From positions 1 to 33,330 of the forward strand of contig PNLE01000027.1 of assembly GCA_013822855.1 (NCBI GenBank): a stretch of DNA of 33,330 nucleotides, in the 5' to 3' direction. Source of the DNA: Planctomyces sp. (GTDB lineage Bacteria > Planctomycetota > Planctomycetia > Planctomycetales > Planctomycetaceae). Positions 8,194 through 16,157 of the stretch are shown here, one piece after another (position 1 is the stretch's first letter; every line of letters begins with the position of its first letter). The notes under the pieces were generated by a model, which searched no databases, had not been told where the DNA came from, and saw only the letters and a list, made by a program, of their open reading frames with translations. A program made the position numbers and the translations under genes.

Positions 8194-8424
8194 ATGGGGA
8201 TTGAAGGAAGACGCATCAGGAAGACCCGGTATGTCGCCACGGCGGAATATGTCGTCGCGGTTGAGGTGGATCTAGTCTATCCCGTCGATGACCCTTCAGA
8301 ACCTTGCTACGAACCAGAGACGGTCAACCTCCTCCGCGATGTGAAGCAGCACGTCGAGGCGGGTGATCTCGAGTGGCTCAAAGGCGTCGGCAAGGTGTAT
8401 GCCGCCATCGACGACACGCCGTGA
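8194..8424 (+). CDS. Small hypothetical protein
   Basis: A 76-residue protein without a recognised domain. It is basic at the start (residues 5-12, GRRIRKTR), then contains a [13 protein letters not shown] strand and an amphipathic stretch around [25 protein letters not shown]. No signal peptide or membrane segment was seen. CGAGG lies 6 bases before ATG 8194, which is why this start is preferred over an in-frame one inside the preceding gene. It begins 37 bases after the ferredoxin-like stop and may be cotranscribed. Confidence 0.6.
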   Translation: MGIEGRRIRKTRYVATAEYVVAVEVDLVYPVDDPSEPCYEPETVNLLRDVKQHVEAGDLEWLKGVGKVYAAIDDTP

Positions 8425-8481
8425 TGGTTAATGGTTAGGAAGAACCTAAAGCGAGGATCGCCGAGGTTTTCCCAACTCCCA

Positions 8482-8524
8482 ACAAAAACGCAGATCCCCG
8501 ACGTTTGCGAAAACGCCGGGGATC
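8482..8524 (-). terminator. Intrinsic terminator of the DUF4142 gene
   Basis: GATCCCCG/CGGGGATC and CGTTT/AAACG arms form a hairpin with one internal mismatch and a GCGA (GNRA-type) tetraloop at 8493-8524. Read on the minus strand it is followed by TGCGTTTTTG, a T-run, so it terminates the DUF4142 transcript. It may also stop plus-strand transcription, but there is no plus-strand T-run. Confidence 0.75.
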
Positions 8525-8581
8525 GAGGTGTCTATCGTGATGCTTTCGCGGAGTTCAGGCCCATGGCGGCCTGAGGCTCAA

Positions 8582-9607
8582 TTACTTCTGGTCGACTTCC
8601 TGCATCAGGTTCTTGGCCAGCTGCAGGTGCTTCTGCGTGGTGGCCTTAGCTTCGACCACGAACTGCTGTACTTCACCCGAAGTGTGCTTTTCCAGAGCCG
8701 TCAGCTGGGCCAGCATTCCCATGTGCATTCCGGCCTGGATGCCGAGGAAGCACTGGTCGATCTGCTTGTTGTCTTTGGCTTCCATCAGTTCAGCAACTGC
8801 CAGATCCAGACATTCCTGGGTGGCATCCTGCTGGATCTGAAGGAACTGGTCCCCTTCGTTCGTCTTGCCAGCATACTGGGGCTGGAGGACGACCCGGCCG
8901 CGATATCCCACCACCTGCCGCTGGGCGGCGGGAGTGTTGGGCGTCACTTCGACGTTGGCGCCGGTCACACGTTCAATCTGACGCTCAGTTCGTTCGGCCT
9001 GACGATCCGCTTGGCGTTCGACTCGCCGCTGGGCGGGTGTTCCGGGAACGGGAGCCGTCACAGCTTCCGTAGCCACGAACGTGGCAGGATTGGCGGCTTC
9101 CACCTGGGTCGTCTGCGTGACTTTCAAAGCCTGCAGCTTCTGGACGGCCTGCTGATGGTCGGCGGCCAGTTGAGCGGCGAACTGCTTCACCTTCTCGTTC
9201 TGCAGCTCGTTCTGGGCGAACTTGCTCAACTCGACCTCTTCCTGATTCTTCAGGATCAGGCAGTTGACGATATGCGATTCGATATTCATCGCGGGCTGTT
9301 GCATGGGACGGGCACCGACGGCCACGCCGCCCGCGCCGACTTGCACTTGGGCACCGGGTGTGTAGTAGGCACCGGTTTGTGGATTGACGCGGTTTGGATC
9401 GACCGTCCCGTTGGCCCGAGGAGGCACATTCCGGGGTGGTGTGTTCGACTGCACCTGAACGTTGCCGACCGGTGTCTGGATGGTTGTCGTGGTTCGGCCG
9501 GGAGGAGCGGTATTGGCAGGCTGTGGAACGCCTGGTGGCTGGGCGTTGGCAATGGCTGCCAGACCAAGGGTCAAACTAGTCGCGAGAAGAGTCTTGGGCA
9601 TGTGCAT
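8582..9607 (-). CDS. Exported DUF4142 domain protein
   Basis: A 341-residue protein with a Sec signal peptide (MHMPKTLLATSLTLGLAAIA, cleavage after ANA). A Pro/Thr/Asn-rich low-complexity region follows (about 25-105). DUF4142-type helices come next: about 110-165 (ESHIVNCLILKNQEEVELSKFA, ADHQQAVQKL) and about 230-341 (LAVAELMEAKDNKQIDQCFLGIQAGMHMGMLAQLTAL). A charged segment rich in RQAERTERQIER splits the two helical parts. DUF4142 proteins are ferritin-like helical bundles in the periplasm or outer membrane; the biochemical role is unknown. The start has GGAGG 6 bases upstream, which decides it over the longer frame. A terminator lies downstream. Confidence 0.82.
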   Translation of the reverse strand: MHMPKTLLATSLTLGLAAIANAQPPGVPQPANTAPPGRTTTTIQTPVGNVQVQSNTPPRNVPPRANGTVDPNRVNPQTGAYYTPGAQVQVGAGGVAVGARPMQQPAMNIESHIVNCLILKNQEEVELSKFAQNELQNEKVKQFAAQLAADHQQAVQKLQALKVTQTTQVEAANPATFVATEAVTAPVPGTPAQRRVERQADRQAERTERQIERVTGANVEVTPNTPAAQRQVVGYRGRVVLQPQYAGKTNEGDQFLQIQQDATQECLDLAVAELMEAKDNKQIDQCFLGIQAGMHMGMLAQLTALEKHTSGEVQQFVVEAKATTQKHLQLAKNLMQEVDQK

Positions 9608-10069
9608 CGTGAACCTCCGGTGATCAAAGTGGTAACAAGCCCGCTCCTTCAATGATTCGCTCGACACGAGCGACCATCCCTGTGTCATACCGGGTGCGGG
9701 TTGTGCGGAAGAAACACTTTGCAACATGCATGCCGGACAACCGGCTGCTTTACGGGTTGTCTGCGTTCCCTGATCGCAGGGTTATGGGTCAGGCAGCGTC
9801 GGTGCGAGCTTGAAACCGCTCTCTGACGCTCCCGAAATTCGCTGCCGGCCAAGCGGTTGTGTTGAAGTTCGACATCCGACAATCACTGAGCCAATTACCG
9901 ATCCCCGGCCTTGCTCGAGTGGCCATCGAGCAGGTTTGCTTGATCCAAAAAGTCTTGCGACGGATGGCGGGCGACCATCTGGCGTGAGGCCCCAGCGGAC
10001 GAAGTGAACGCCGCGCGATCATCGCCTCGGCCGGATGGAACACACTCTCAATGATGTCAGATCATTGAT
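9608..10069. other. Intergenic region between two minus-strand genes
   Basis: No convincing gene. It contains an inverted repeat GACAACC (9736-9742) / GGTTGTC (9755-9761) in the upstream region of the DUF4142 gene, a possible regulatory site. At the other end, TCAATGAT/ATCATTGA (10048-10068, 5-base spacer) abuts the stop of the esterase gene and may be a weak terminator without a T-run. Confidence 0.4.
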
Positions 10070-11413
10070 TCAACGTGTGGGCTGTGCAGGAAGCATCACA
10101 TCGGCGTAGTTCAGAATCCCCGTCCAGAACTCGCTGGTCAGAGTGTGCTTTTCGGGAAGTCGCAACTGCACGACATCGCCCACGCCACCCGCTTTGACAT
10201 CGGCGGCGGATGCCACAAGACCCTCCCCGATGACTCCCTCCGTGCCGAGAAGTTTCCAAACGGGAGCGGCGGCCTTCACCGTCTCCAGCGAGCGGGGAAA
10301 GTTGGCCCAGGCATCCTGATCCCCTTCCGTATCCAGCAACAACCGCGGTGCGACCAACGCGGCGACCGCATGCTGATCGAAGGGGATCCGGCTCTCGTGA
10401 CCGCCGAACTTCTTGAACTCGCCGCAGAACCAATGGGGGAAGACCCGGTTGATCCGTTCCACGGATTCCTGATTGTTTTCCCGACTGAGTGCCATCCCTC
10501 CGGTTCCCGATTGATGCGGCACCACCAGCGCCACCCGTTCATCCATGGCGGCGGCGAACAGCACGGTCTTGCCCCGCCGCGAATGGCCCAGAAGGCAGAT
10601 GCGCGAGGGATCGAGTTGGCTCTCCGCTTGAAGCTGATCGATGCAGCGGTGCAGCCCCCAGGCCCAAAGGGCGATGGTCGCGGGATGCGAAGCCGCCGGA
10701 ATCGCAGCGTCCTTCAAATAGGGGAAGATGCCGTCATCCCAGGTGTTCTTGTCCGCCTTGGTGTCGCTTTCATGATAGGTGGCGAAGGCGTAGCCGCGAT
10801 CGATGACCTGCTCGACGCACCAGAAGTCCGCCTGTGCCCCACGTTGGCCCACGAATTCCTTCTTGGAACAGTAACGATCGGTGTGGATGGTCGTGTGGGG
10901 GTCGGTGGTGACATTCGCGTTGCCGCAGTAATTGAGCGTCAGGACGACTGGCACCTTGGCTCCCTTCTTCGAATTGGGGATCCACAACGCCAGGCGAATC
11001 TCGGGGGCCTCCGCCGGCAACTTGGTGAACTTGAGGCTGATCTCCTTAAGCGTGGCCTTTCCCCCCAAGGCATCGGGAACCAACTTGGTCACGGTCGCTT
11101 GGAATGGCTGGGGGGCGGGCAGATAGCCGAACATTTCCCGTTGAATGAGTTCCTTGATCTCGGGCCGCCGTTCGGTGATCCAAGCGTCGGCCGTGGTGAT
11201 CCGCGAACCATCCCGCGCGATAAACAGATCCGGCAGCCCGGCGATCTCGGGATAACGCGTCCAGTCGGTCACCACGGTCTGCTCCTGAACGGCGGCTGGC
11301 GTCGTCTGTCCCTGCGCGGTGGAGAGCATTACGTTGTCCTCGCTCATAATTCCCAGACAAGTCAATGTCCCGAAAAGTGCGGCCTTTATGATACGGCTGA
11401 GGAATTGGGGCAT
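10070..11413 (-). CDS. CE15-type glucuronoyl esterase-like hydrolase
   Basis: A 447-residue alpha/beta hydrolase. The nucleophile elbow GHSRRGK (Ser278) corresponds to the GCSRxGK motif of CE15 glucuronoyl esterases. HQSGTGG follows about 20 residues later, as in that family, and a late His423 (EKHTLT) is a plausible catalytic His. The N-terminal hydrophobic stretch (IIKAALFGTLTCLGIM) indicates export. CE15 enzymes cleave ester links between lignin and glucuronoxylan; this substrate is a family inference. The frame extends upstream to a TTG at 11443, but ATG 11413 starts a sensible signal peptide. There is no close operon partner: the 462-base gap downstream separates it from the DUF4142 gene. 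Confidence 0.82.
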   Translation of the reverse strand: MPQFLSRIIKAALFGTLTCLGIMSEDNVMLSTAQGQTTPAAVQEQTVVTDWTRYPEIAGLPDLFIARDGSRITTADAWITERRPEIKELIQREMFGYLPAPQPFQATVTKLVPDALGGKATLKEISLKFTKLPAEAPEIRLALWIPNSKKGAKVPVVLTLNYCGNANVTTDPHTTIHTDRYCSKKEFVGQRGAQADFWCVEQVIDRGYAFATYHESDTKADKNTWDDGIFPYLKDAAIPAASHPATIALWAWGLHRCIDQLQAESQLDPSRICLLGHSRRGKTVLFAAAMDERVALVVPHQSGTGGMALSRENNQESVERINRVFPHWFCGEFKKFGGHESRIPFDQHAVAALVAPRLLLDTEGDQDAWANFPRSLETVKAAAPVWKLLGTEGVIGEGLVASAADVKAGGVGDVVQLRLPEKHTLTSEFWTGILNYADVMLPAQPTR

Positions 11414-11694
11414 GGTCGACTCGTCGTGTGGTGAGGTTCTCAAGAAAGATCGGCTGGATCGGTATGATCAAATCTTGTTGATGTGAGTCTGCCATATCCA
11501 GCGGCGTGAGGGAATGAGTGGCCACGAGCATTCCGGGGCGATAGTGGCCAAGTCGTGGGCGGGGAACGCTCTGTTTGGGCGGAGTGTTCAAAAACCGGCT
11601 TCATCGCGAATTCAGCTGGCGAATGCGGGATGAGTAGCGAAACCAAGGGAAATGGGGCAGACTCCCGGAGTCGTCAGCCCTTGATCGCTGTGGG
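11414..11694. other. Upstream region of esterase gene
   Basis: No gene recognised. It should hold the minus-strand promoter of the CE15-type gene, and possibly the plus-strand promoter for the micro-ORF and cdsA. No confident promoter hexamers were seen. Confidence 0.35.
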
Positions 11695-11760
11695 ATGTTC
11701 TACTTCGGTGAAATCTTCTTCGGCGCAGTCTTCCTCGGAATGATTACGCCGAAGAAGTGA
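11695..11760 (+). CDS. Candidate hydrophobic micro-protein (21 aa)
   Basis: An ATG-to-TGA frame of 21 codons. The peptide has three successive five-residue units of the form [FY][FL]Gx[IV] (YFGEI, FFGAV, FLGMI) and ends TPKK. Most codons end in C or G, as in neighbouring genes. It would suit a single short membrane helix. No ribosome binding site is obvious. An 11-bp inverted repeat (CTTCTTCGGCG at 11715, CGCCGAAGAAG at 11747) lies within it. It sits 84 bases before cdsA, so it might instead be a Phe-rich leader peptide or chance. Confidence 0.35.
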   Translation: MFYFGEIFFGAVFLGMITPKK

Positions 11761-11844
11761 ACTGACCGGAAGCTTCCGTGATCAAGCAGGCCGGCAAATC
11801 GTTCTGCTTTCGTGTTGCGACGACTTCGGGATAACGGGCCTGCG

Positions 11845-12756
11845 ATGCTTCGATGGCGGTTGGCGATGTCTGCCGTATTGATCCCCCTCCTGGCGGGGAT
11901 CTTCGCGTTGGATCATTCCTTCGGTAGCTCGGCTCCCATCCTCCTGATCTTCGGCTGCATCCTGGCTTATCGCGGGGCCGACGAGCTTTGCGATCTGCTC
12001 CAGACGCGGAACTTCACGCCGCACCGCTTCACGGTGTGCGCCCTCAGCATGCTGGTCACTTCCGCCGCGTGGTTCGGTCGCTCGCGGATCTTTCCCATCG
12101 ATGTGCCCGACGATGGCAACACCCTGGCGCAGGTGATGCTGGCCTACTCGCTCTCCATCCTCATCATGTTCTTCATCTCGGCTTACCGTTACCGGGAACC
12201 GGGCAAGAGCATGGAGACGCTGGGTGCCGAGCTGATGATCGTGAGCTACGTGGGCGTGCTGCTGGGTGTCTGCGCCCAATTGAGATGGGTGGCGGGCGCG
12301 GACGCGGGCTATCTCGTCCTGGGATCGCTGGTGCTGGTCACGAAATCAGGAGACGCGGGAGCCTACACCCTGGGCCGGCTTTTCGGTCGTCGCAAACTCG
12401 TGCCTCTGCTCTCGCCAGGTAAAACCTATATGGGTGCGGGCGGGGCGCTGATCGGATCGGCCTTGGGTGCCTACCTGTGGCTGACTTTCGCCACGCCGCT
12501 CTTCAACCGCGAATGGCAGGCCCCGGAATGGTACTGGGCGGTGATTTACGGCGTGATCATCGGCATCGTGGGGCTCATTGGCGACTTGTGCGAATCGCTG
12601 ATCAAACGCGATCTGGGAAAGAAGGATTCGGCTGGCCTGCTCCCCGGTTTCGGCGGGCTGCTCGATCTGCTCGACAGCATCATCTACTCCGCGCCCATCG
12701 CCTACATCCTGTGGAAAGCTCTTCCCCTCGCGACATGGAAACTCCCCGGCGCGTAA
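11845..12756 (+). CDS. cdsA: Phosphatidate cytidylyltransferase
   Basis: A 303-residue multi-pass membrane protein that makes CDP-diacylglycerol from phosphatidate and CTP, the branch point of phospholipid synthesis. The C-terminal signature is clear: SPGKTYMGAGGALIGS, then GDLCESLIKRDLGKKDSAG and LLPGFGGLLDLLDS. The usual GHGGxxDRxDS is changed to GFGGLLDLLDS here, so the His and Arg positions are substituted. At least six hydrophobic segments are visible. ATG 11845 is chosen because a membrane helix starts at once; a GTG at 11812 is possible. In many bacteria cdsA is directly followed by dxr and rseP; here those genes lie 5.3 kb downstream. Confidence 0.93.
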   Translation: MLRWRLAMSAVLIPLLAGIFALDHSFGSSAPILLIFGCILAYRGADELCDLLQTRNFTPHRFTVCALSMLVTSAAWFGRSRIFPIDVPDDGNTLAQVMLAYSLSILIMFFISAYRYREPGKSMETLGAELMIVSYVGVLLGVCAQLRWVAGADAGYLVLGSLVLVTKSGDAGAYTLGRLFGRRKLVPLLSPGKTYMGAGGALIGSALGAYLWLTFATPLFNREWQAPEWYWAVIYGVIIGIVGLIGDLCESLIKRDLGKKDSAGLLPGFGGLLDLLDSIIYSAPIAYILWKALPLATWKLPGA

Positions 12757-13284
12757 GGTTTACGGCGAATCTCGGTGGGTTGATCTCGCTCAACAAAAGT
12801 TGAGCTCGCGGGTGTCGACATGGTGCCTGATCGATCAACCTTGTGATCATATCGTCGCAGAAAGCCATCCTTCCGCGGCATGAACAAGGTTTTCTTCCGC
12901 CTGCAAAGCGTTTCCCTGTAGAGAGTTGCGAACGATGCGCACAAGCATCCCCCATCCATTTGGGCAGGAAATTCAAATCTCGCTTTCACGGCGCACAATT
13001 CGCAAGCTTGTCAAGTCGCAAAATCCAAGACTCATCCGCAGAAGCGAAACATCCGTCTGTCAGCAGATTCAATTGGTCGCATCAAGGAAAATCATTGATG
13101 CCTCTCGAACTATCCTCCTGCATGATGGAAGAAGCTGTGAATCTTGGATTGTCTTAGGCACATTCAGTTTTTTCTCCACTGCGTTCGTAACAACGTAATT
13201 GAAAGGGTGAATTCCCCAACTTTGGGGAAGCGGCGTCTCACACGCCATCAAAGGCGAGGAGATGTCTGTCGGGAGGACGGTGAC
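12757..13284. promoter_or_regulatory. Intergenic region upstream of the response regulator
   Basis: This 528-base gap is more AT-rich than the genes around it. GCTCAAC-AAAA-GTTGAGC (12788-12805) is a hairpin shortly after cdsA without a T-run, a possible weak terminator. TTCCCCAA-CT-TTGGGGAA (13212-13229) is a perfect palindrome, and GGCGT/ACGCC (13232-13246) a second small hairpin. Both lie just ahead of the GGGAGG ribosome binding site of the response regulator and could be operator or leader structures. Confidence 0.45.
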
Positions 13285-14439
13285 ATGCTCAACATCTTGG
13301 CGGCCGAAGACACACCGGCCATGCAACGATTCATCGCCGAAGTGTTCCACCGCAGAGGACACTCGGTCGAAATTGCCAGCAACGGTTTGGAAGCGGTTTC
13401 AAAGATCCGCAAAAAGCCCTTCGATGTGGTGGTCATGGATCTGCAGATGCCCGTGATGAACGGGTTACAAGCGACCATCGCCATCCGTTTGATGGCGGAC
13501 GAACTGAGGTCGACCGTGCCGATCCTGGCATTCACCTCGCATACCGAACCGACACATGCCCAGGCCTGTTTCGACGCGGGGATGGACGATTTGTTGATCA
13601 AGCCCGTGTCGCCCCAGGCACTGGTGGAGCAGGTCGAGAAATTGGCACTGCTGCCGCGACAGAGGACAAAATCACGGTTGTTCCACCCGGACTGGATGCC
13701 CAACGTCACACCGCTGGGCGATCCGAATCCGAGTGGAGCCGAGCGGATCAACGGCGAGCATCGCCATTGGCTGGAAGCGAATCTGAATCAGAATCCGGAG
13801 AATAGCTCTCAACCCGCACGATACTCCTCGTCGTCACAGCAGAAAAACTGGCTGAGAACCAACAGCCATGAGTCCCCCATGCGTCAATCCACCAGCTCCC
13901 GCACGTCATCGGAAACGGGTGGGGATCGCCAAGATCAATCTGTGGGCTCGCAGCTCAACGGGGAGAGGACCATCGATGGGAATCAGCCCGAGTCCCGTGT
14001 CTTCGACGCCGCCCGTGTGATGTTCAACTTGGGAGCCGATCGCCAACTTTTGCAGATCCTCGCCGGATTTTTCGTGGAGTCGATGCCTCAACTTTTGAGG
14101 GATCTGACCGACGCGATCGAACGAAAAGCGGCCCCGGATGTCCAACGCTTCGCCCACAGTTTGCGGGGATTGGCGGCAACGTTCAGTCCATCGACAATTC
14201 TGGAGACGACTCGAAAACTGGAGATTGCGGGGAAGACCGGTGATCTTCGGGAAGCATTGGAGCTTGTCGCCCGTTTGAAGCCAGAACTGGAAGGGCTGTC
14301 AGCCGAACTGAGCCAATACTGCAAGACCAGCGCTGCGACCACCCAGGTTTCCGGGGGCGCCTCATCGCGACAAATGCTGACTCCCGCACAGCAACAGAAC
14401 AGTGACGCTGGCGAGAATCACACCACGCACCTCGTCTAA
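13285..14439 (+). CDS. Response regulator with C-terminal Hpt domain
   Basis: A 384-residue signalling protein. The N-terminal receiver domain (about 1-120) has Glu8/Asp9, phosphoacceptor Asp52 (VVVMDLQMP), Thr84 and Lys106 (DLLIKPVS). A long Ser/Gln/Asn-rich linker (about 125-235) leads to a histidine phosphotransfer domain with His291 in FAHSLRGLAATF. There is no kinase, ATPase or DNA-binding domain, so it is probably a phosphorelay intermediate that takes phosphate from a hybrid kinase encoded elsewhere. GGGAGG 8 bases upstream of ATG 13285 decides the start. It converges with the TerC-family gene, with 52 bases between stops, where the palindromes CCAGATCTGG and GCCCATGTGGGC are found. 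Confidence 0.88.
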   Translation: MLNILAAEDTPAMQRFIAEVFHRRGHSVEIASNGLEAVSKIRKKPFDVVVMDLQMPVMNGLQATIAIRLMADELRSTVPILAFTSHTEPTHAQACFDAGMDDLLIKPVSPQALVEQVEKLALLPRQRTKSRLFHPDWMPNVTPLGDPNPSGAERINGEHRHWLEANLNQNPENSSQPARYSSSSQQKNWLRTNSHESPMRQSTSSRTSSETGGDRQDQSVGSQLNGERTIDGNQPESRVFDAARVMFNLGADRQLLQILAGFFVESMPQLLRDLTDAIERKAAPDVQRFAHSLRGLAATFSPSTILETTRKLEIAGKTGDLREALELVARLKPELEGLSAELSQYCKTSAATTQVSGGASSRQMLTPAQQQNSDAGENHTTHLV

Positions 14440-14491
14440 TTGTCTCGCCAGATCTGGTCTTCCCGCTAGGTTCTGCCCATGTGGGCCTACT

Positions 14492-15718
14492 CTAGCTGGG
14501 CTCTTGGGCAGGTTCCGCTTTTTCCTCATGGGGTGGCGCGGGGATCACGAATGACGCACCAATTCCCAAGCCCAGACAGATGGCGATCACCAGCAGCGAG
14601 ACGATCGGCGAGAAGGTGATGTAGTGATGCGCGATCATCTTCGATCCCACGAAGAACAGGATCGCCACCAGGCTGTACTTCAGGTAACGGAATCGATCCA
14701 GCAGATCGACCAGTGCGAAGTAGAGCGATCTCAGCCCGAGGATCGCGAAGACGTTCGAGCTGAAAACCAGGAAGGGATCCTGCGTGATCCCGAAGACGGC
14801 GGGGATCGAGTCGACCGCGAACAACAGGTCGGTGCTTTCCACCATCATCAAGGCCACGAACAAAGGCGTCACCGCGAGCTTCCCGTTGAGTTTCGTGAAG
14901 AAGTGGTCACCCACGAAACCAGGGTACACGGGAACGATCCTGCGGATCAGCTTGACGAGCCGGTTCTGCTCGAGGTCGAGCTCCTCATCCTGGGCAAAGA
15001 GCATCTTGATGGCTGTGTAAATCAGCAGTGCGCCAAAGAAGTAGATGACCCAATCGAATTGATGGATGATGGCGGCGCCCAAGGCGATCATCACCCCGCG
15101 CATCACGAGTGCGCCGAGGATGCCCCAGAACAGCACTCGATGCTGATAAGCCGCCGGCACCTGGAAAAACGAGAGGATCAGCGCGATGACGAAGATGTTG
15201 TCCATGCTGAGGCTCTGCTCGACCAGGTACCCCGTGAAATACATCGTCGCGGCTTCACGGCCATCCTCGGGCAGGCCCGTCGCTTCGTCCCCATGATCTT
15301 CATGGGTCGACCCTTCAAAGGGAAAAGCAATTTCGATCCGCCGATGACTCGTTTTCCCGGCGGCTGCAGCCTTGTCGCCGGGAACCTTTGGATCGCTCGA
15401 ACCGGGGTCGGTCTGGGGAGAATCCGTCTTGGCGGAATCTGTGTTTGAAGGTTCCGTTTCGGCGGGTGCGTCAGTGGCGGACGCGGTTTCCTCCGCGACA
15501 GCCGCTGGCTCCCACCGTCCCAGTTCGAACCAGTGGTTCTCATAAGCGAAATAAACGAAGACCGTGAACAGGCACGACAGCATGAAGTAGACGCCGGTCC
15601 GGAAAAGCGCCTGCCGGGCGCTGATCACCCGATGGGAGCCGCGGCTGAACGCCCCAAGGTCGAAAGCGAGGATCAACAGCACAAGGATGATGAAACCACC
15701 CCAGACCACAGCCGTCAT
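14492..15718 (-). CDS. TerC family integral membrane protein
   Basis: A 408-residue multi-pass protein of the TerC/Alx family, thought to act in metal-ion (Mn) export or metalloprotein maturation at the membrane. Motifs: VEQSLSMDNIFV (Glu167, Asp173) and ESTDLLFAVDSIPAVF, carrying the conserved acidic residues in membrane helices. Between the second and third hydrophobic segments lies a roughly 90-residue acidic Ser/Thr/Pro/Asp-rich insert (about 70-160), absent from short family members. The ATG at 15718 has a CGGGA upstream. It lies on the same strand as the NhaD-like antiporter but 439 bases away, so cotranscription is uncertain. Confidence 0.9.
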   Translation of the reverse strand: MTAVVWGGFIILVLLILAFDLGAFSRGSHRVISARQALFRTGVYFMLSCLFTVFVYFAYENHWFELGRWEPAAVAEETASATDAPAETEPSNTDSAKTDSPQTDPGSSDPKVPGDKAAAAGKTSHRRIEIAFPFEGSTHEDHGDEATGLPEDGREAATMYFTGYLVEQSLSMDNIFVIALILSFFQVPAAYQHRVLFWGILGALVMRGVMIALGAAIIHQFDWVIYFFGALLIYTAIKMLFAQDEELDLEQNRLVKLIRRIVPVYPGFVGDHFFTKLNGKLAVTPLFVALMMVESTDLLFAVDSIPAVFGITQDPFLVFSSNVFAILGLRSLYFALVDLLDRFRYLKYSLVAILFFVGSKMIAHHYITFSPIVSLLVIAICLGLGIGASFVIPAPPHEEKAEPAQEPS

Positions 15719-16157
15719 GACAATTCCCGATTCGGATCAAGGTTTCCGGTTCTCAATCGTGACCACGCGATGCGTGGTTCACAGACCGCTGCCGTTAATC
15801 GCCGCTCATTAACATCGATGGAGTCGTTCGACCGGCGGCTCACCCGCTCCATGATCATCAGTTCGATCAATTGGCGTTCGACCTGTACGGCGCGAACCAC
15901 CAGCCACACGATTCGCAAGCGAAAGGCGCTCGCCAGATCATAAGCGGGGATGGCTGGAGAATCTCGTGTCCGGCGGCAGAACGGACGTTTCCCCGGAAAA
16001 GATCATCAACAGATCAGGTTGCGACCAGAATTCCCACGATCGGCAACTTTGTGCGACACGGGGATGTCGCTCCTGAACGAAATCTCGCCTCAAACACCAG
16101 AAATTTCGGCAACATCCCCCCGATCGCACCCTTGAACCGGGATGGAAGGACTCGCCA
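15719..16157. other. Intergenic region, TerC gene / antiporter gene
   Basis: A 439-base gap between two minus-strand genes. Frames across it on either strand give proteins without recognisable features. It presumably carries the TerC-gene promoter and the end of the antiporter transcript. No terminator hairpin with a T-run and no repeat was recognised. Confidence 0.4.

Noticed and set aside
10145-11434. 429-codon plus-strand frame opposite the CE15-type gene
   Set aside because: The minus-strand protein has a signal peptide and catalytic motifs; the plus frame has none.
13144-13284. Upstream extension of the response regulator
   Set aside because: GGGAGG precedes ATG 13285, the receiver domain begins exactly there, and the extension crosses two hairpins.
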